Part shown: positions 26,657-35,876 of the stretch, piece by piece
How positions within the stretch are numbered: the first letter of the stretch is position 1
Layout of the letters: each line of letters begins with the position of its first letter
From: Bacillota bacterium
GTDB lineage: Bacteria; Bacillota; Bacilli; Paenibacillales; Paenibacillaceae
Reading direction: 5' to 3'
Length of the DNA: 64,000 bases
Assembly (NCBI GenBank): GCA_023391635.1
Contig: JAEWAQ010000042.1
Span: forward strand, 53,687 to 117,686
Translations under genes and position numbers: made by a program
The notes under the pieces: generated by a model
The model's database searches: none
Told to the model about the DNA's origin: nothing
Seen by the model: the letters and a program-made list of their open reading frames with translations, nothing else

Positions 26657-27742
26657 ATGTATATCTATATCTCCGAATTTCTTCTTTACCTCTGTTTCAC
26701 CATCACGATTGGATCGACATTCATGAATTTTATACCGAACAACCTTAAACCCACCATTCAGTTATCGCATCATATCGTTTACGTGGCGGCTTTCGGGATT
26801 CCGTTGTTTTCGTTTTTCTCCCTATTGTATAACGTCGTCATCATTTCCCGTTTTCAAGAAATGGGGATTTGGCAACTCATGCCTGATGTGTTACGGGATC
26901 TGGAATTCGGAAAAGCATGGTTCAGGATTTTGATAATGAGCGGCATCATGCTGATACTGATGTCTTTTCGTGACCCTCAACAGGATAAACGCGTGAATGG
27001 CGTTGTTGGTTTGATTTTAGTGGGTATTATCTTTTACCATGGTTGGGCAAGTCATCCCGCAGGATTGTCCGACACGTGGGGATTCGGTGCGCAATCCATT
27101 CATGTACTTGCCATATCGATTTGGGCGGGGATTCTGTTGATTGTCGGTTGGTTCGCTAAGGATCAAATGAATTGGACTTCATTTTTAAAATGGTTCACAC
27201 CCCTATCGATCGGCTGCATTATCGTCCTGACAGTCGGCGGCATCGTAATGATGTATTATATCGTTCCCGATCTATTGAATTCCTGGGCTGTGACTTATGG
27301 GCAAGCGTTGCTCATGAAACACCTGTTATACATCCCAATTATTCTGTTCGGATTCGGAAATGGATTTTTGTTGAAGGCTGCAATAGGCAACAACCGATCA
27401 ATTAATGTTCGAAAGTGGATTCGTATCGAAAGTATATTCATCGTCGCTGTATTCGCTATCACCGGATTTCTGAACATTCAAACTCCGCCGCACCCGCCGG
27501 AAGAAGGGAATGCTGCTATCCCTACTTCGCTCATTTTTAACTGGTTTCACGGAGACAAACCCTATCCGCAATTCGTACAATGGCAATGGAGCGTAACCGG
27601 TCTCGTCTGCGCAACTCTCTTCTTGTTCATGACATGGAATATGATTCGGACAATGCGACTGCAACGATATGGGATTGCCGTGTACTCTGGTGTGGGAATC
27701 GTAGTGTTCGGATATTTATTTTTGATGCTGTCGGTGACTTGA
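26657..27742 (+). CDS. CopD-family membrane protein, second copy
   Basis: 361 aa, about nine TMs. It shares with the copy at 24806 the region YHGWASHPAGLSDTWGFGAQ and LLNSWAVTYGQALLMKHLLY. Divergent from copC. TGAGGAGTAGGCC gives a good ribosome binding site. Its 3' end overlaps the flavoprotein gene by 27 bp. Confidence 0.82.
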   Translation: MYIYISEFLLYLCFTITIGSTFMNFIPNNLKPTIQLSHHIVYVAAFGIPLFSFFSLLYNVVIISRFQEMGIWQLMPDVLRDLEFGKAWFRILIMSGIMLILMSFRDPQQDKRVNGVVGLILVGIIFYHGWASHPAGLSDTWGFGAQSIHVLAISIWAGILLIVGWFAKDQMNWTSFLKWFTPLSIGCIIVLTVGGIVMMYYIVPDLLNSWAVTYGQALLMKHLLYIPIILFGFGNGFLLKAAIGNNRSINVRKWIRIESIFIVAVFAITGFLNIQTPPHPPEEGNAAIPTSLIFNWFHGDKPYPQFVQWQWSVTGLVCATLFLFMTWNMIRTMRLQRYGIAVYSGVGIVVFGYLFLMLSVT

Positions 27743-28780
27743 CAGGACTTGCGAGACAATTCTTTGAGCATCATACTTCACCCAGCCAAGCAAGGCTGAC
27801 CCGCGACAAGTCTGCCACAGCAAACCAACAAAGTATAAGCCTTCTACCGGAGAACTTCCGGTTGTGTGCATAATTTTACCATCTGTATTCTTTGCGCCAT
27901 CAACAGAAATCCATGAATGGTCTCGTGTATATCCGGTTGCCCAAATGACGTTCGATGCGGACATGACTGATCCATCAGCGAAGAAAAACTCTGTGCCGCT
28001 CGCTCCCATCGTTCTTGGGTGTATTTGAATCGTTCCTTTCGCAATTTGCTGTTTCAACTCATACCCGTAAATTTGTTCCGGCTGCTTACTCACCATGCGT
28101 CCTTGTATTGTATCTAAGTTGGATGTAAGGAAGCCGAGTTTCTCATAATACCAGAAGATGCTTTTTCCCAAAATCGTTAATGGCTTAAAATGAAGGTTGC
28201 TGCTCGCCGATATATGTACTTCATGGGAAGCGGCTAATTCGGTTGCGATATGGGCGCCAGAGTTCCCGGCCCCAACCACCAATACAGGTCCCTGTTGCAA
28301 TTGCAAAGTATTTCGATATGCCGATGAATGAAGCTGAGTGATTTGCACTGAAATCTCTGCTGAAAACGAAGGCACAATCGGATGCTGGAACGGGCCCGAC
28401 GCGATAACGACTTGATTTGACAAATAAGATTTATCACCGATATTCGTTACGAAATAATTATTTTCTTTTCTCAGTTGTTCTACTCTTACATTCAGTCTTA
28501 CGGGGATTTGGTGATGAGAAGCATAGTAACTCAAATAATCGGCTACCTCATCCTTGGTCGGAAACCCACTAGGGGATCCTGGAAAATCGAGGCCCGGAAG
28601 CGAATCGTATTTTCTTGGTGTAAACAAGCGAAGCGAGTCATATCTTTGCCGCCACGAGTCGCCAATGTTTCGCATGGACTCCAACAACAGAAAGTTTAAT
28701 CCAGCTTTTTTAAGGTAGTAGCCAGTGACCAGGCCCGCTTGGCCAGCTCCGATGACAATAACATCCAGTTTGTTCTCCAT
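27716..28780 (-). CDS. CzcO-like FAD/NAD(P)H flavoprotein
   Basis: 354 aa monooxygenase-type flavoprotein. The FAD motif is VIGAGQAGLVTGYYL (about 9), followed by GDSWRQRYDSLRLFTP. The NADPH motif is VVGAGNSGAHIATEL (about 170), and the late motif VIWATGYTRDHSW. Proteins like this are often annotated as CzcD-associated; the substrate is unknown. It sits between the copper and cadmium genes. Confidence 0.87.
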   Translation of the reverse strand: MENKLDVIVIGAGQAGLVTGYYLKKAGLNFLLLESMRNIGDSWRQRYDSLRLFTPRKYDSLPGLDFPGSPSGFPTKDEVADYLSYYASHHQIPVRLNVRVEQLRKENNYFVTNIGDKSYLSNQVVIASGPFQHPIVPSFSAEISVQITQLHSSAYRNTLQLQQGPVLVVGAGNSGAHIATELAASHEVHISASSNLHFKPLTILGKSIFWYYEKLGFLTSNLDTIQGRMVSKQPEQIYGYELKQQIAKGTIQIHPRTMGASGTEFFFADGSVMSASNVIWATGYTRDHSWISVDGAKNTDGKIMHTTGSSPVEGLYFVGLLWQTCRGSALLGWVKYDAQRIVSQVLSSHRQHQK

Positions 28781-28817
28781 GCGTTTTCTCCTTCAAGTTT
28801 GCTCTTAATAAAATAAC

Positions 28818-28893
28818 ATATGAATGATTGATCATCAATCCATTGACACAGTGCTAATGGAGATGTAACATACATATGAGCAAGTATTCATAT
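28818..28893 (+). promoter_or_regulatory. cadA promoter with ArsR/CadC-type operators
   Basis: TTGACA at 28843-28848, 17-bp spacer, TAACAT at 28866-28871. Directly after it is ATATGA-N8-TCATAT at 28874-28893, the usual form of a CadC/CzrA site, where it would block initiation. A weaker copy, ATATGA-N8-TCATCA, is at 28818-28837. Confidence 0.65.
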
Positions 28894-28917
28894 AATGTTT
28901 CGCAGGGGATGATATCG

Positions 28918-30276
28918 ATGAAGGAGTACAAGGTAAAGGGCCTTTCATGCGGCAATTGTGCACAGATGCTCGAACACGAAATCCGGCAATTGGAGCATGG
29001 AGAATTCGCAACACTTAGCTTTAACAGCGGAAAGTTGATGCTCGACGAACGTGTTGCTTTAGAGAAAGTCAAAGATATTTTAAAATCCGACAGCGCCTAT
29101 ATTGAACAACCAAACGCCGATCATACACATGAGCCCAATGAAGCGCATGATCACGACCACAGTCATGGAAATAAACGGATGATCGGTCTTTTGGCAACGT
29201 CAACGGTTATTTACTTGGGGGCCATTTTCATGGACGGCGCGGCGGCGCAATCCACAGTCATCCTACTTTACCTGATTGCCGCTGCGATAAGCGGATATAC
29301 AACCTTCTGGAAAGGTCTTAAAAACCTGCTCAAGCTGAAATTTAACATCGATACGTTAATGACAATTGCCTTGATTGGGGCCATTGCGATAGGGGAATGG
29401 AAGGAAGCTACGCTAGTCGCCATTCTGTTTGGGCTTAATGAGCTTCTGGAAGGAATGGGAATGGAAAAAGCCAGGCGCTCCATGGAAACTCTTCTCAAGG
29501 TAGCGCCGAAAGAAGCGACAAAGCTAGAAGACGGCAAAGAGACCATCGTTCCGATTACTTCTTTGCAAGTGGGAGATATGGTTATCGTCAAACCTGGCGA
29601 AAAAATTCCTTCTGACGGATTAGTCCTCGCCGGCAAAAGCTCTGTCAATGAAGCGGCGATTACCGGTGAATCTCTTCCCGTGGAGAAAGCGGAAGACGAA
29701 CCGGTATTCGGCGGCAGCGTCAACAACGAAGGCGTGCTGCGCATCCGGATTGAAAAAGCATACGAGGATTCCTCTTTGGCCAAAATCCTGCATTTGGTGC
29801 AGGAAGCTCAGGAGACGAAAACACCGACTGAATTGTTCATTAACAAATTCGCTAAATATTATACGCCGCTCATCATGATCGTTGCAGCACTGGTCATCCT
29901 CGTCCCTCCCCTCCTGTTTGGCCAGGATTGGATGACATGGGTGTATCAAGGTCTTGCCGTCCTGATTGTCGGATGCCCTTGCGCGCTGATCCTCTCCTCT
30001 CCCATTGCGATCGTGTCCGGAATCACACGCAATGCCCGTAACGGCATATTGATCAAGGGCGGTGTGTTTTTAGAGCAATTAGGAAAGTTGGACACACTCG
30101 CATTTGACAAAACCGGGACGTTGACCAAAGGCGAGCCTTACGTCGAGAAAGCGATCGTCTATAATGAAGAGAAATTCTATGTTGTCGCTGGTGCGATCGA
30201 AAAATCGTCTACTCATCCGCTGGCCAAAGCAATTATGAAAGCTGAAGTTAACAACTTCGTAGCATTACTCGTATAA
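28918..30276 (+). pseudogene. cadA: Cd/Zn/Pb P1B-type ATPase, C-terminally truncated
   Basis: N-terminal HMA domain with GLSCGNCAQ, a His-rich linker (HDHDHSHG), transmembrane domain with metal-selectivity motif CPCALI, A-domain TGES, phosphorylation site DKTGTLT and N-domain HP (SSTHPLAKAIM). After AIMKAEVN (about 30245) the homology ends and a stop comes at 30276, so about 250 residues with the GDGxNDxP hinge and last helices are missing. It cannot pump. ATG 28918 is chosen because the operator overlaps earlier starts. Confidence 0.88.
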
Positions 30277-30747
30277 TCTGTTCCATTTTGTTCTATATCT
30301 CCTGCCCGAAATGATATATAATAATCCTCCTACCATCCAATAAGGCTCCCAAAATATAAGACGCCACCATTTTGCGGAATTATCTATTTTTATATCCATT
30401 AAGTTCACGATTGAAAGAAAGATGATTGCAAAGTTTGCTAATCCATATGTGAATATAAGAATTCCGCCTACAGAGGCGATATAGAATATCGTCTTTCTAA
30501 TAAGTAGATTATTTATATTTGTAAACATGGATCCTAATAATAGTCCACCAATGATTTTCAAAAATCCTGTTAGCCAAACGATTAATATAAAATCATCTTT
30601 TCTTTCTATGGCCATCTGATAAATTTCTCCACCTAAAGTTTTCGCCCCAATCATTCCTCCACTAGCCCAATAAAAGCTTATGATCGCAAATATAACCGAC
30701 CATATAATTCCCAAAAATATTGGCCATGAATACCTTGATATTCGCAT
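30265..30747 (-). CDS. DUF3995-family membrane protein
   Basis: 160 aa, four TMs, with the DUF3995 pattern FYWASGG near the first TM and WEPYWMVGGLLY near the last. Function unknown. Its 3' end overlaps the last 12 bp of the truncated cadA, marking the recombination junction. Confidence 0.7.
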   Translation of the reverse strand: MRISRYSWPIFLGIIWSVIFAIISFYWASGGMIGAKTLGGEIYQMAIERKDDFILIVWLTGFLKIIGGLLLGSMFTNINNLLIRKTIFYIASVGGILIFTYGLANFAIIFLSIVNLMDIKIDNSAKWWRLIFWEPYWMVGGLLYIISGRRYRTKWNRLYE

Positions 30748-30778
30748 ACATTTCTCCTTAATTCAGCTTGAATTGTCT

Positions 30779-31384
30779 TTAAAGAAATTTTTTGTTTTTC
30801 TTCATCACTACTAGGTTTCCTTTCATGCCTTCATGGTTATAACCGCGGCCTGTGACCATTTGTAACGGTAGCACCGGTCCTCGATCAAAATATTGGCTAA
30901 AGTATCGGTCAATCGATATTTCAGTCACAGGAACAAAATGTCCTTCTTCTTTCTCGTCACGACAGCCTCTTAGCAGCATCATCCCACTTGGCTTGAGAGT
31001 CCGGGCAATTTCATTGACATATTGATCCCGGTTTTCTTCAACGATCGAATGAAAGCAGCCACGATCATTGACAAAGTCTACGAAATTACTCTCCACTGGT
31101 AAGTTCAAGATATCCCCTTGGCGCCAGTCAACTTCCACTCCAATCTCCTTTGCCCGTTCGGCAGCGATTCTAAGAGCCTCGGCGCTTATATCCACCCCAA
31201 TTACATACCAACCTTGCTGGGCAAGAAATATGGCTTCCCGACCAGCCCCGCATCCAACATCCATAGCTACCTTCTTTTTCGAGAAAGTCATAGTAGCAAG
31301 AAAAGCGACCAGCTCCTGCGACGGATATGAAAGATCCCAGTTTATAAAGTTTCCATTTAAATAATGTTCATCCCAGTTCTTCAT
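30779..31384 (-). CDS. Class I SAM-dependent methyltransferase
   Basis: 201 aa. SAM motif I is MDVGCGAGREAIFLAQ (about 42), followed by VIGVDIS and GDILNLPV, then DFVNDRGCFHSI, which resembles TehB/thiopurine-type enzymes. Substrate unknown. It lies 31 bp upstream of the DUF3995 gene on the same strand. Confidence 0.82.
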   Translation of the reverse strand: MKNWDEHYLNGNFINWDLSYPSQELVAFLATMTFSKKKVAMDVGCGAGREAIFLAQQGWYVIGVDISAEALRIAAERAKEIGVEVDWRQGDILNLPVESNFVDFVNDRGCFHSIVEENRDQYVNEIARTLKPSGMMLLRGCRDEKEEGHFVPVTEISIDRYFSQYFDRGPVLPLQMVTGRGYNHEGMKGNLVVMKKNKKFL

Positions 31385-31590
31385 GTGTCAGCCTCACTTT
31401 AATATTTATTCTCAACCAATAACTCTTTTTTATGAAGAGTTCCTTACGGCAGAATTATGCCTAAACTAGGCTTATTTTACCATAAATATGCTGTATGAGG
31501 TAGGTTAATTTAAATGTTTGACTTTTCTCATTCAAAGAAATAACCCCAACCCAAAACGATCGGCGTAGCATAACCTGATGAGAACTGGCT

Positions 31591-31851
31591 ATGAAAGGAG
31601 CCGATTCTCAATTGACAATGAACTCCGACATCATCATCGACGTCGTCATTCCGGTCATCAACAAAGATTTAGGCACGCTTCCCTATGTAATCGATAGCGT
31701 CAGAAAATACGTGCGGCATCCCATCAACCGGATTTTCGTCGTGGCGCCGACCAGCCGCAAGATCGAATCCGTCTGCCATCGGCAAGCTGTCCAGACACTA
31801 CCGTTCACTGTTTTTTCACAAAAGAAAGGGTTACTTAGCCAAGAGGGGTAG
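31591..31851 (+). pseudogene. N-terminal fragment of a glycosyltransferase-like (DUF6492-type) protein
   Basis: After GAAAGGAG-type signals the frame reads DVVIPVINKDLGTLPYVIDS then HPINRIFVVAPTS, the first strand-helix unit of a nucleotide-sugar-binding fold. Similarity ends near residue 62, and the last codons (from AVQTLPFTV) look unrelated. Full-length relatives are near 300 aa. Confidence 0.5.
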
Positions 31852-31928
31852 TTATCATGTCTGATAGCCCACGCTAACAAAACGACGGACAAAGCCCAAA
31901 CCATTCTGATCGAAACAAGTGCAGGGCC

Positions 31929-32096
31929 TTATACTTTCAGCCTGTATCCCCCCCCAAATCGTTTCGATATACTGCGGATTGGCAGGACCCGGTCAATTTT
32001 CTCGCGGAGTCAGCTAATATGCACAGTGACTGTAGCGTTATCGCCAAGCGAGTCTATTCAGATCTTCATCAACAGTTCGCCTTTACTGAATACGAC
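31929..32096 (-). pseudogene. C-terminal remnant of an OmpR/PhoB-type response regulator
   Basis: The minus strand reads DSLGDNATVTVHIS, a stop, LREKIDRVLPIRSISKRFGG, then GYRLKV: the recognition helix and wing of an OmpR-type DNA-binding domain. The receiver domain and first helices are gone, and a stop replaces the usual Arg. Confidence 0.65.
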
Positions 32097-32100
32097 TATT

Positions 32101-32126
32101 GACAGAGGCCGCGGGGGGCCTCTGTC
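32101..32126. terminator. Perfect hairpin, possible terminator
   Basis: GACAGAGGCC-N6-GGCCTCTGTC, 10-bp perfect stem. Neither flank has a good T-run, so it may be a transposon scar rather than a terminator. Confidence 0.4.
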
Positions 32127-32179
32127 TTCAAGAGCGGCAAAGCCTTATATCTGGATAAGCTTGCCTTCTGCTTCCTGTA

Positions 32180-32974
32180 TCATCTCTTCCGAGCGATTTT
32201 CTTGGCCCGACAAGATGTCGCCATCAGAGGCGACGGCGGTCTGCGCTTGGCGTTCCTTCTAATCATTCCGGAATGCGGAGGAACGGGAAGCGTCGATCCA
32301 TAACGAACTCGGAAACCGTCCCTTTCGCTGTCAGGCACAGAAGGCGTGGATACTTGTTTTCCCCCTTGAACCATATATCCGCCGTTCGTGGATACGAGTC
32401 GTGGATTTTTCCCGTTTATTCTGGCATGATTAATTACTGCGCTGCTGTAATTGGCTAGCTTGGCGATTTGTCCATTCACGCTTGGGGCCTCCATGATCCA
32501 CTCTGCAGAGGATTGGGGTCCGTCGTAAGCCTGTTTAGTCGTGTAAGTCCAATTCCGCGTGCGGTTGGTCAAGCTGATCCTCCAAAGACCGGTAGCGATT
32601 CGAGAGATCGCGCCCTTCATTCGGTCACCAGGCGCGACCGGATAGGGAATCTTCGTTTCCGCATCGGGCAGAATTTCCCACCACGCGTAATATTGGGCTT
32701 GACCGTCAACATAGTCCTGCTCCGTTCCTGTCTGGATCAAGGACGAATTATCGAAGCCGTCGATGCCGATCCATACTGAGGAATACGTGGAAGATTTGCT
32801 AGAACTTACGCGTGGCACAGTCCATACGCCGGATATGCTGGTGATGGAACCGGACGGCTTCGTGATCGCGTAACCGGACCAGTTTTTCGATGACCACCCG
32901 AATGCGGATGAGGCAATCTTTGTTGAGATGGTCTCCTTGATGCACGGCTTGCTTCTACGTTTTCTTCTTGGCAC
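32180..32974 (-). CDS. Peptidase G1 (eqolisin-like) family protein
   Basis: 264 aa. The G1 fold begins SSAFGWSSKNWSGYAIT (about 26) and goes on SGVWTVPRV, VWIGIDGFDNSSLIQTGTEQ (catalytic Gln region) and SAEWIMEAP (catalytic Glu). G1 enzymes are acid peptidases with a Gln/Glu dyad. GTG 32974 after GGGGAGAGGAG is preferred; the frame is open further upstream but overlaps chrA. There is no classical signal peptide. The last 30 residues after FRVRYGSTLPVPP are Arg/Lys-rich and not family-like. Confidence 0.78.
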   Translation of the reverse strand: MPRRKRRSKPCIKETISTKIASSAFGWSSKNWSGYAITKPSGSITSISGVWTVPRVSSSKSSTYSSVWIGIDGFDNSSLIQTGTEQDYVDGQAQYYAWWEILPDAETKIPYPVAPGDRMKGAISRIATGLWRISLTNRTRNWTYTTKQAYDGPQSSAEWIMEAPSVNGQIAKLANYSSAVINHARINGKNPRLVSTNGGYMVQGGKQVSTPSVPDSERDGFRVRYGSTLPVPPHSGMIRRNAKRRPPSPLMATSCRAKKIARKR

Positions 32975-33153
32975 TTGGTCTCCTCTCCCCTCTTTCAGTT
33001 CCTGGACAGCTTGCACCCTTAATGTATGTAAGAATACGGGGACACGTATGGACAAGAACGACTGGACATGCGTGTGTTTATTCTGCATAGCAAAAATAGC
33101 CACTCTCTGGAAGGTGGCCAGGTGCCGGAAATCGTTCTTAGCTGCAGTACTGT

Positions 33154-34341
33154 TCAAATAAGTCCGATTAATGTTCCCCCAATTGCACCCGCAATAACAA
33201 CAATCCAGGGTGGCAACTTCCAGAAGATAAGCATCAAAAACAGAATGGAAGCCAACGCGAAATCTGCTGGAGCCAAAATAGCCGTTGTCCATAACGGGTT
33301 ATACAAGGCAGCGAGCAAGATGCCGACAACAGCTGCATTGATCCCGATCAGTGCCCCCTGTACTTTTGGACTTTGCCGCAAGGAATTCCAGAAAGGCAGC
33401 GTGCCTACGATCAAAAGAAATGCAGGCAGGAAAATAGCTGCTGTGGCGATCAGAGCTCCCTTTACTCCGCTGATCATCGCGCCTATATAAGCGGCAAAGG
33501 TAAATAACGGCCCCGGCACTGCTTGCGCGGCACCGTACCCGGCCAGAAAATCCGCCTTGCTAATCCATCCCGTCGGTACGACTTCCCGTTCGAGCAGCGG
33601 AAGAACGACGTGACCACCACCAAAAACAAGCGAACCTGCCCTATAAAAGCTGTCGAATAAGGACAACCAACCAGCAACACCAAATTGTCTGAGCAAAGGC
33701 AATGCAATCAAAAGACCAAAGAAAAGCGACAAACAAAGGATGGCAACGGTGCGATTGATCGGAACGGTCAGATTCGGCGCTTCCGGAATAGCCGTTTTTC
33801 TGTAAAATATAACGCCGGCTATCCCGGCGAGAGCAATAATCATGACCTGGCTAAAAGCAGTCTGCCACATGAGAGTAGCGGACGCTGCAACGATTGCGAT
33901 TGTCGCCCTGTTTCGGTCAGGAGTCAGTTTTTGTCCCATGCCGAGAATGGCTTGAGCGACAATGGCTACAGCGACGATCTTAAGACCATGAATCCACCCC
34001 GTACTGCCAATATCAAACCCCTGCAGAAGAAAGGCGAACAGAACCAGCGCAATGACCGATGGAAGCGTAAAGCCAAGCCATGCAATCAGCCCTCCGAGCA
34101 AGCCGCCGCGAATGGCGCCGATTCCAATCCCAACCTGACTGCTGGCGGGCCCCGGTAGAAACTGACAAAGCGCAACCAGGTCCGCATAACTTCGTTCGTC
34201 CATCCATTTGCGGCGACGAATGTATTCATTATGGAAATAACCGAGATGAGCGATCGGCCCTCCGAATGATGTGAGACCGAGTTTCGCGGATACAGCCAGA
34301 ATTTCCAACAACATGCGTGCTTTCCTGTCCCGAATCATCAT
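33154..34341 (-). CDS. chrA: Chromate transporter (CHR family, two-domain)
   Basis: 395 aa, about 12 TMs with the two homologous halves of full-length ChrA. Each has the signature LTSFGGPIAHLGYFH (N-half) or AGSLVFGGGHVVLPLL (C-half), plus LCQFLPGPASSQ and AAQAVPGPLF. It exports chromate or moves related oxyanions. ATG 34341 follows GGAG. Confidence 0.92.
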   Translation of the reverse strand: MMIRDRKARMLLEILAVSAKLGLTSFGGPIAHLGYFHNEYIRRRKWMDERSYADLVALCQFLPGPASSQVGIGIGAIRGGLLGGLIAWLGFTLPSVIALVLFAFLLQGFDIGSTGWIHGLKIVAVAIVAQAILGMGQKLTPDRNRATIAIVAASATLMWQTAFSQVMIIALAGIAGVIFYRKTAIPEAPNLTVPINRTVAILCLSLFFGLLIALPLLRQFGVAGWLSLFDSFYRAGSLVFGGGHVVLPLLEREVVPTGWISKADFLAGYGAAQAVPGPLFTFAAYIGAMISGVKGALIATAAIFLPAFLLIVGTLPFWNSLRQSPKVQGALIGINAAVVGILLAALYNPLWTTAILAPADFALASILFLMLIFWKLPPWIVVIAGAIGGTLIGLI

Positions 34342-34467
34342 TCTGCTCTCCTCGCAGCAAGTAAAGATCTCCAATTTATAAAGATTGAATGGATCAATTT
34401 TACTGTAACATAAAAATAGTCTAATAATGATTTGGAAAACAGATTTTGCTCGACATCGCTGATTCGG

Positions 34468-35025
34468 CTATACATGAAGTGCAAAGTTCTCGATAAGCAT
34501 CCAAACGCCTATAAGCCCCAGCACGACGCCCGATGCTTTTTCGGCCCATTCTCCTACGTACGGCTTGAGTTTGGCGCCGAAAGTAACGCCGATCATGGAT
34601 AATGTGAACGATTGGATAGCGATCAGTACGATCGTGAGCACGATCGGCGCTTGCATTAATCCGGCAGTGAAACCTACCGCGAGCTCGTCCAGACTGATGC
34701 CGATCGCTACCGCTAATAACGGCCACCCGGCGAGCGGTCTGCCCAGCGCCGTATGATCGTCCTCATCCCTGTCGAAAAAAAGAAAATAGATCGACACTCC
34801 GATCAATAACAGAGCACCGATCGCGGATATCGCTCCGTTGAAATAATGGCCGAGCGCCCCTCCGATGATCATGCCGACAATCGGCATAAGGGATTCGGTT
34901 ATTGCGAACACAATCGCGATATTGATCTTGTTCTTCTGCTCATTTCTTAGTCCTAATGAAGCGGAGACGACTAACGCATCGAAACCGAGCGATAGGGTTA
35001 GAATCCAAGCGATTAACGTTTCCAT
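34468..35025 (-). CDS. mntP: MntP-type manganese efflux pump
   Basis: 185 aa, six TMs with the two conserved acidic patterns LSLGFDALVVS and GISLDELAVGF. It exports Mn(II). ATG 35025 suits GAGGAG better than ATG 35031. I see no yybP-ykoY manganese riboswitch in the short leader. Confidence 0.88.
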   Translation of the reverse strand: METLIAWILTLSLGFDALVVSASLGLRNEQKNKINIAIVFAITESLMPIVGMIIGGALGHYFNGAISAIGALLLIGVSIYFLFFDRDEDDHTALGRPLAGWPLLAVAIGISLDELAVGFTAGLMQAPIVLTIVLIAIQSFTLSMIGVTFGAKLKPYVGEWAEKASGVVLGLIGVWMLIENFALHV

Positions 35026-35161
35026 GACCATGCTCCTCTACTGTCCTGATAACCAATATATACGATTGGATATCTCCGTAGTACAAGCGTGGTATAGGAT
35101 CGCCGAATTCGTGAGACCCTACCCGAAGGATATAAATTATAAGTCAAAGGCAGGTAGGTTC

Positions 35162-35578
35162 ATGAAAAGCACAATGTTACGCGGATTATGGGTCGCAGTC
35201 GTATCTCTGATGTTTGCGGTTCCGGCTTATGCTCATTCAGGAACGACAAACGGAGGAAACGGCGGGCTTGGCAATGGTATGGGAGCCAGAATGCACGTCC
35301 AGTCGAACGAAGGTCCGACAAGAACGAACGCAACGACAAATCACGATGTCAGCGTATATGGAACAGGAACGGGCAGTCAGTTCCTGAACGTAAACGCGAA
35401 TACTTCCGGCACAGTCGACGGTAATCCGGGGTATCGTACGCAATCGAACACGAACAGAGGATATCGCGCGCTGGAGACGACTCCCTCCAGAGGCATGGGA
35501 TGGGGGTGGCTCGGGTTGCTTGGATTGGTCGGGATTTTTGGGATTTGGAGCCGCAATCCGCGACGCGGCGATCGCTAA
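35162..35578 (+). CDS. WGxxGxxG-type secreted/membrane protein
   Basis: 138 aa: signal peptide ending AYAHS, Gly/Asn/Thr-rich middle, then GMGWGWLGLLGLVGIFGIW and a basic tail RNPRRGDR. This tripartite end (W-G-x-x-G-x-x-G helix plus Arg) resembles sorting signals of small Bacillota exported proteins. AGGTAGGTT precedes the ATG. Confidence 0.7.
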   Translation: MKSTMLRGLWVAVVSLMFAVPAYAHSGTTNGGNGGLGNGMGARMHVQSNEGPTRTNATTNHDVSVYGTGTGSQFLNVNANTSGTVDGNPGYRTQSNTNRGYRALETTPSRGMGWGWLGLLGLVGIFGIWSRNPRRGDR

Positions 35579-35596
35579 GCTGAGACCCTACGAATA

Positions 35597-35647
35597 GCGA
35601 TGCAGGTTACCTTCCGGAAAGCGGACGGGTCCTGCATCGTTATTTTT
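35597..35647 (+). terminator. Intrinsic terminator before pqqA
   Basis: AGCGATGCAGG pairs with CCTGCATCGTT (one G-U), followed by ATTTTTG. Confidence 0.75.
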
Positions 35648-35720
35648 GCTTCTTGGACATCCTTATGCTGACATACAATCAATCAGATATGTGTCGCGAT
35701 TTATGGAGGGAGGTGTGGCC

Positions 35721-35792
35721 ATGTGGGTGAAACCTGCTTTCAAGATCATTGAGATTTGCGCGGAAGTGACGGCCTATGCCTATCGCAAATGA
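35721..35792 (+). CDS. pqqA: PQQ precursor peptide PqqA
   Basis: 23-residue peptide that begins MWVKPAF, like the W-x-K-P start of PqqA, and holds the invariant Glu-x-x-x-Tyr pair in AEVTAYAYRK. PqqE joins these Glu and Tyr side chains, and the pair becomes the PQQ skeleton. GGAGGGAGGTG gives a very strong ribosome binding site. Candidate promoter TTGGAC (35653) and TACAAT (35674) have a short 15-bp spacer. A hairpin follows before pqqB. Confidence 0.9.
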   Translation: MWVKPAFKIIEICAEVTAYAYRK

Positions 35793-35833
35793 CCATGCAT
35801 GTAGGGATATCCGACCTCTCTTCTATTCCGTGT

Positions 35834-35860
35834 ATGCCGGAGAAATCCGGCATCTCTTTT
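35834..35860 (+). terminator. Attenuator-like hairpin between pqqA and pqqB
   Basis: ATGCCGGA-GAAA-TCCGGCAT, 8-bp perfect stem with a GAAA tetraloop, followed by CTCTTTTC. It would let most transcripts stop after pqqA and give an excess of the peptide over the enzymes. Confidence 0.65.
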
Positions 35861-35876
35861 CATAAGGGGGTACGCG

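Noticed and set aside
35026..35161. Manganese riboswitch ahead of mntP
   Set aside because: The leader lacks the conserved yybP-ykoY loops and is too short.
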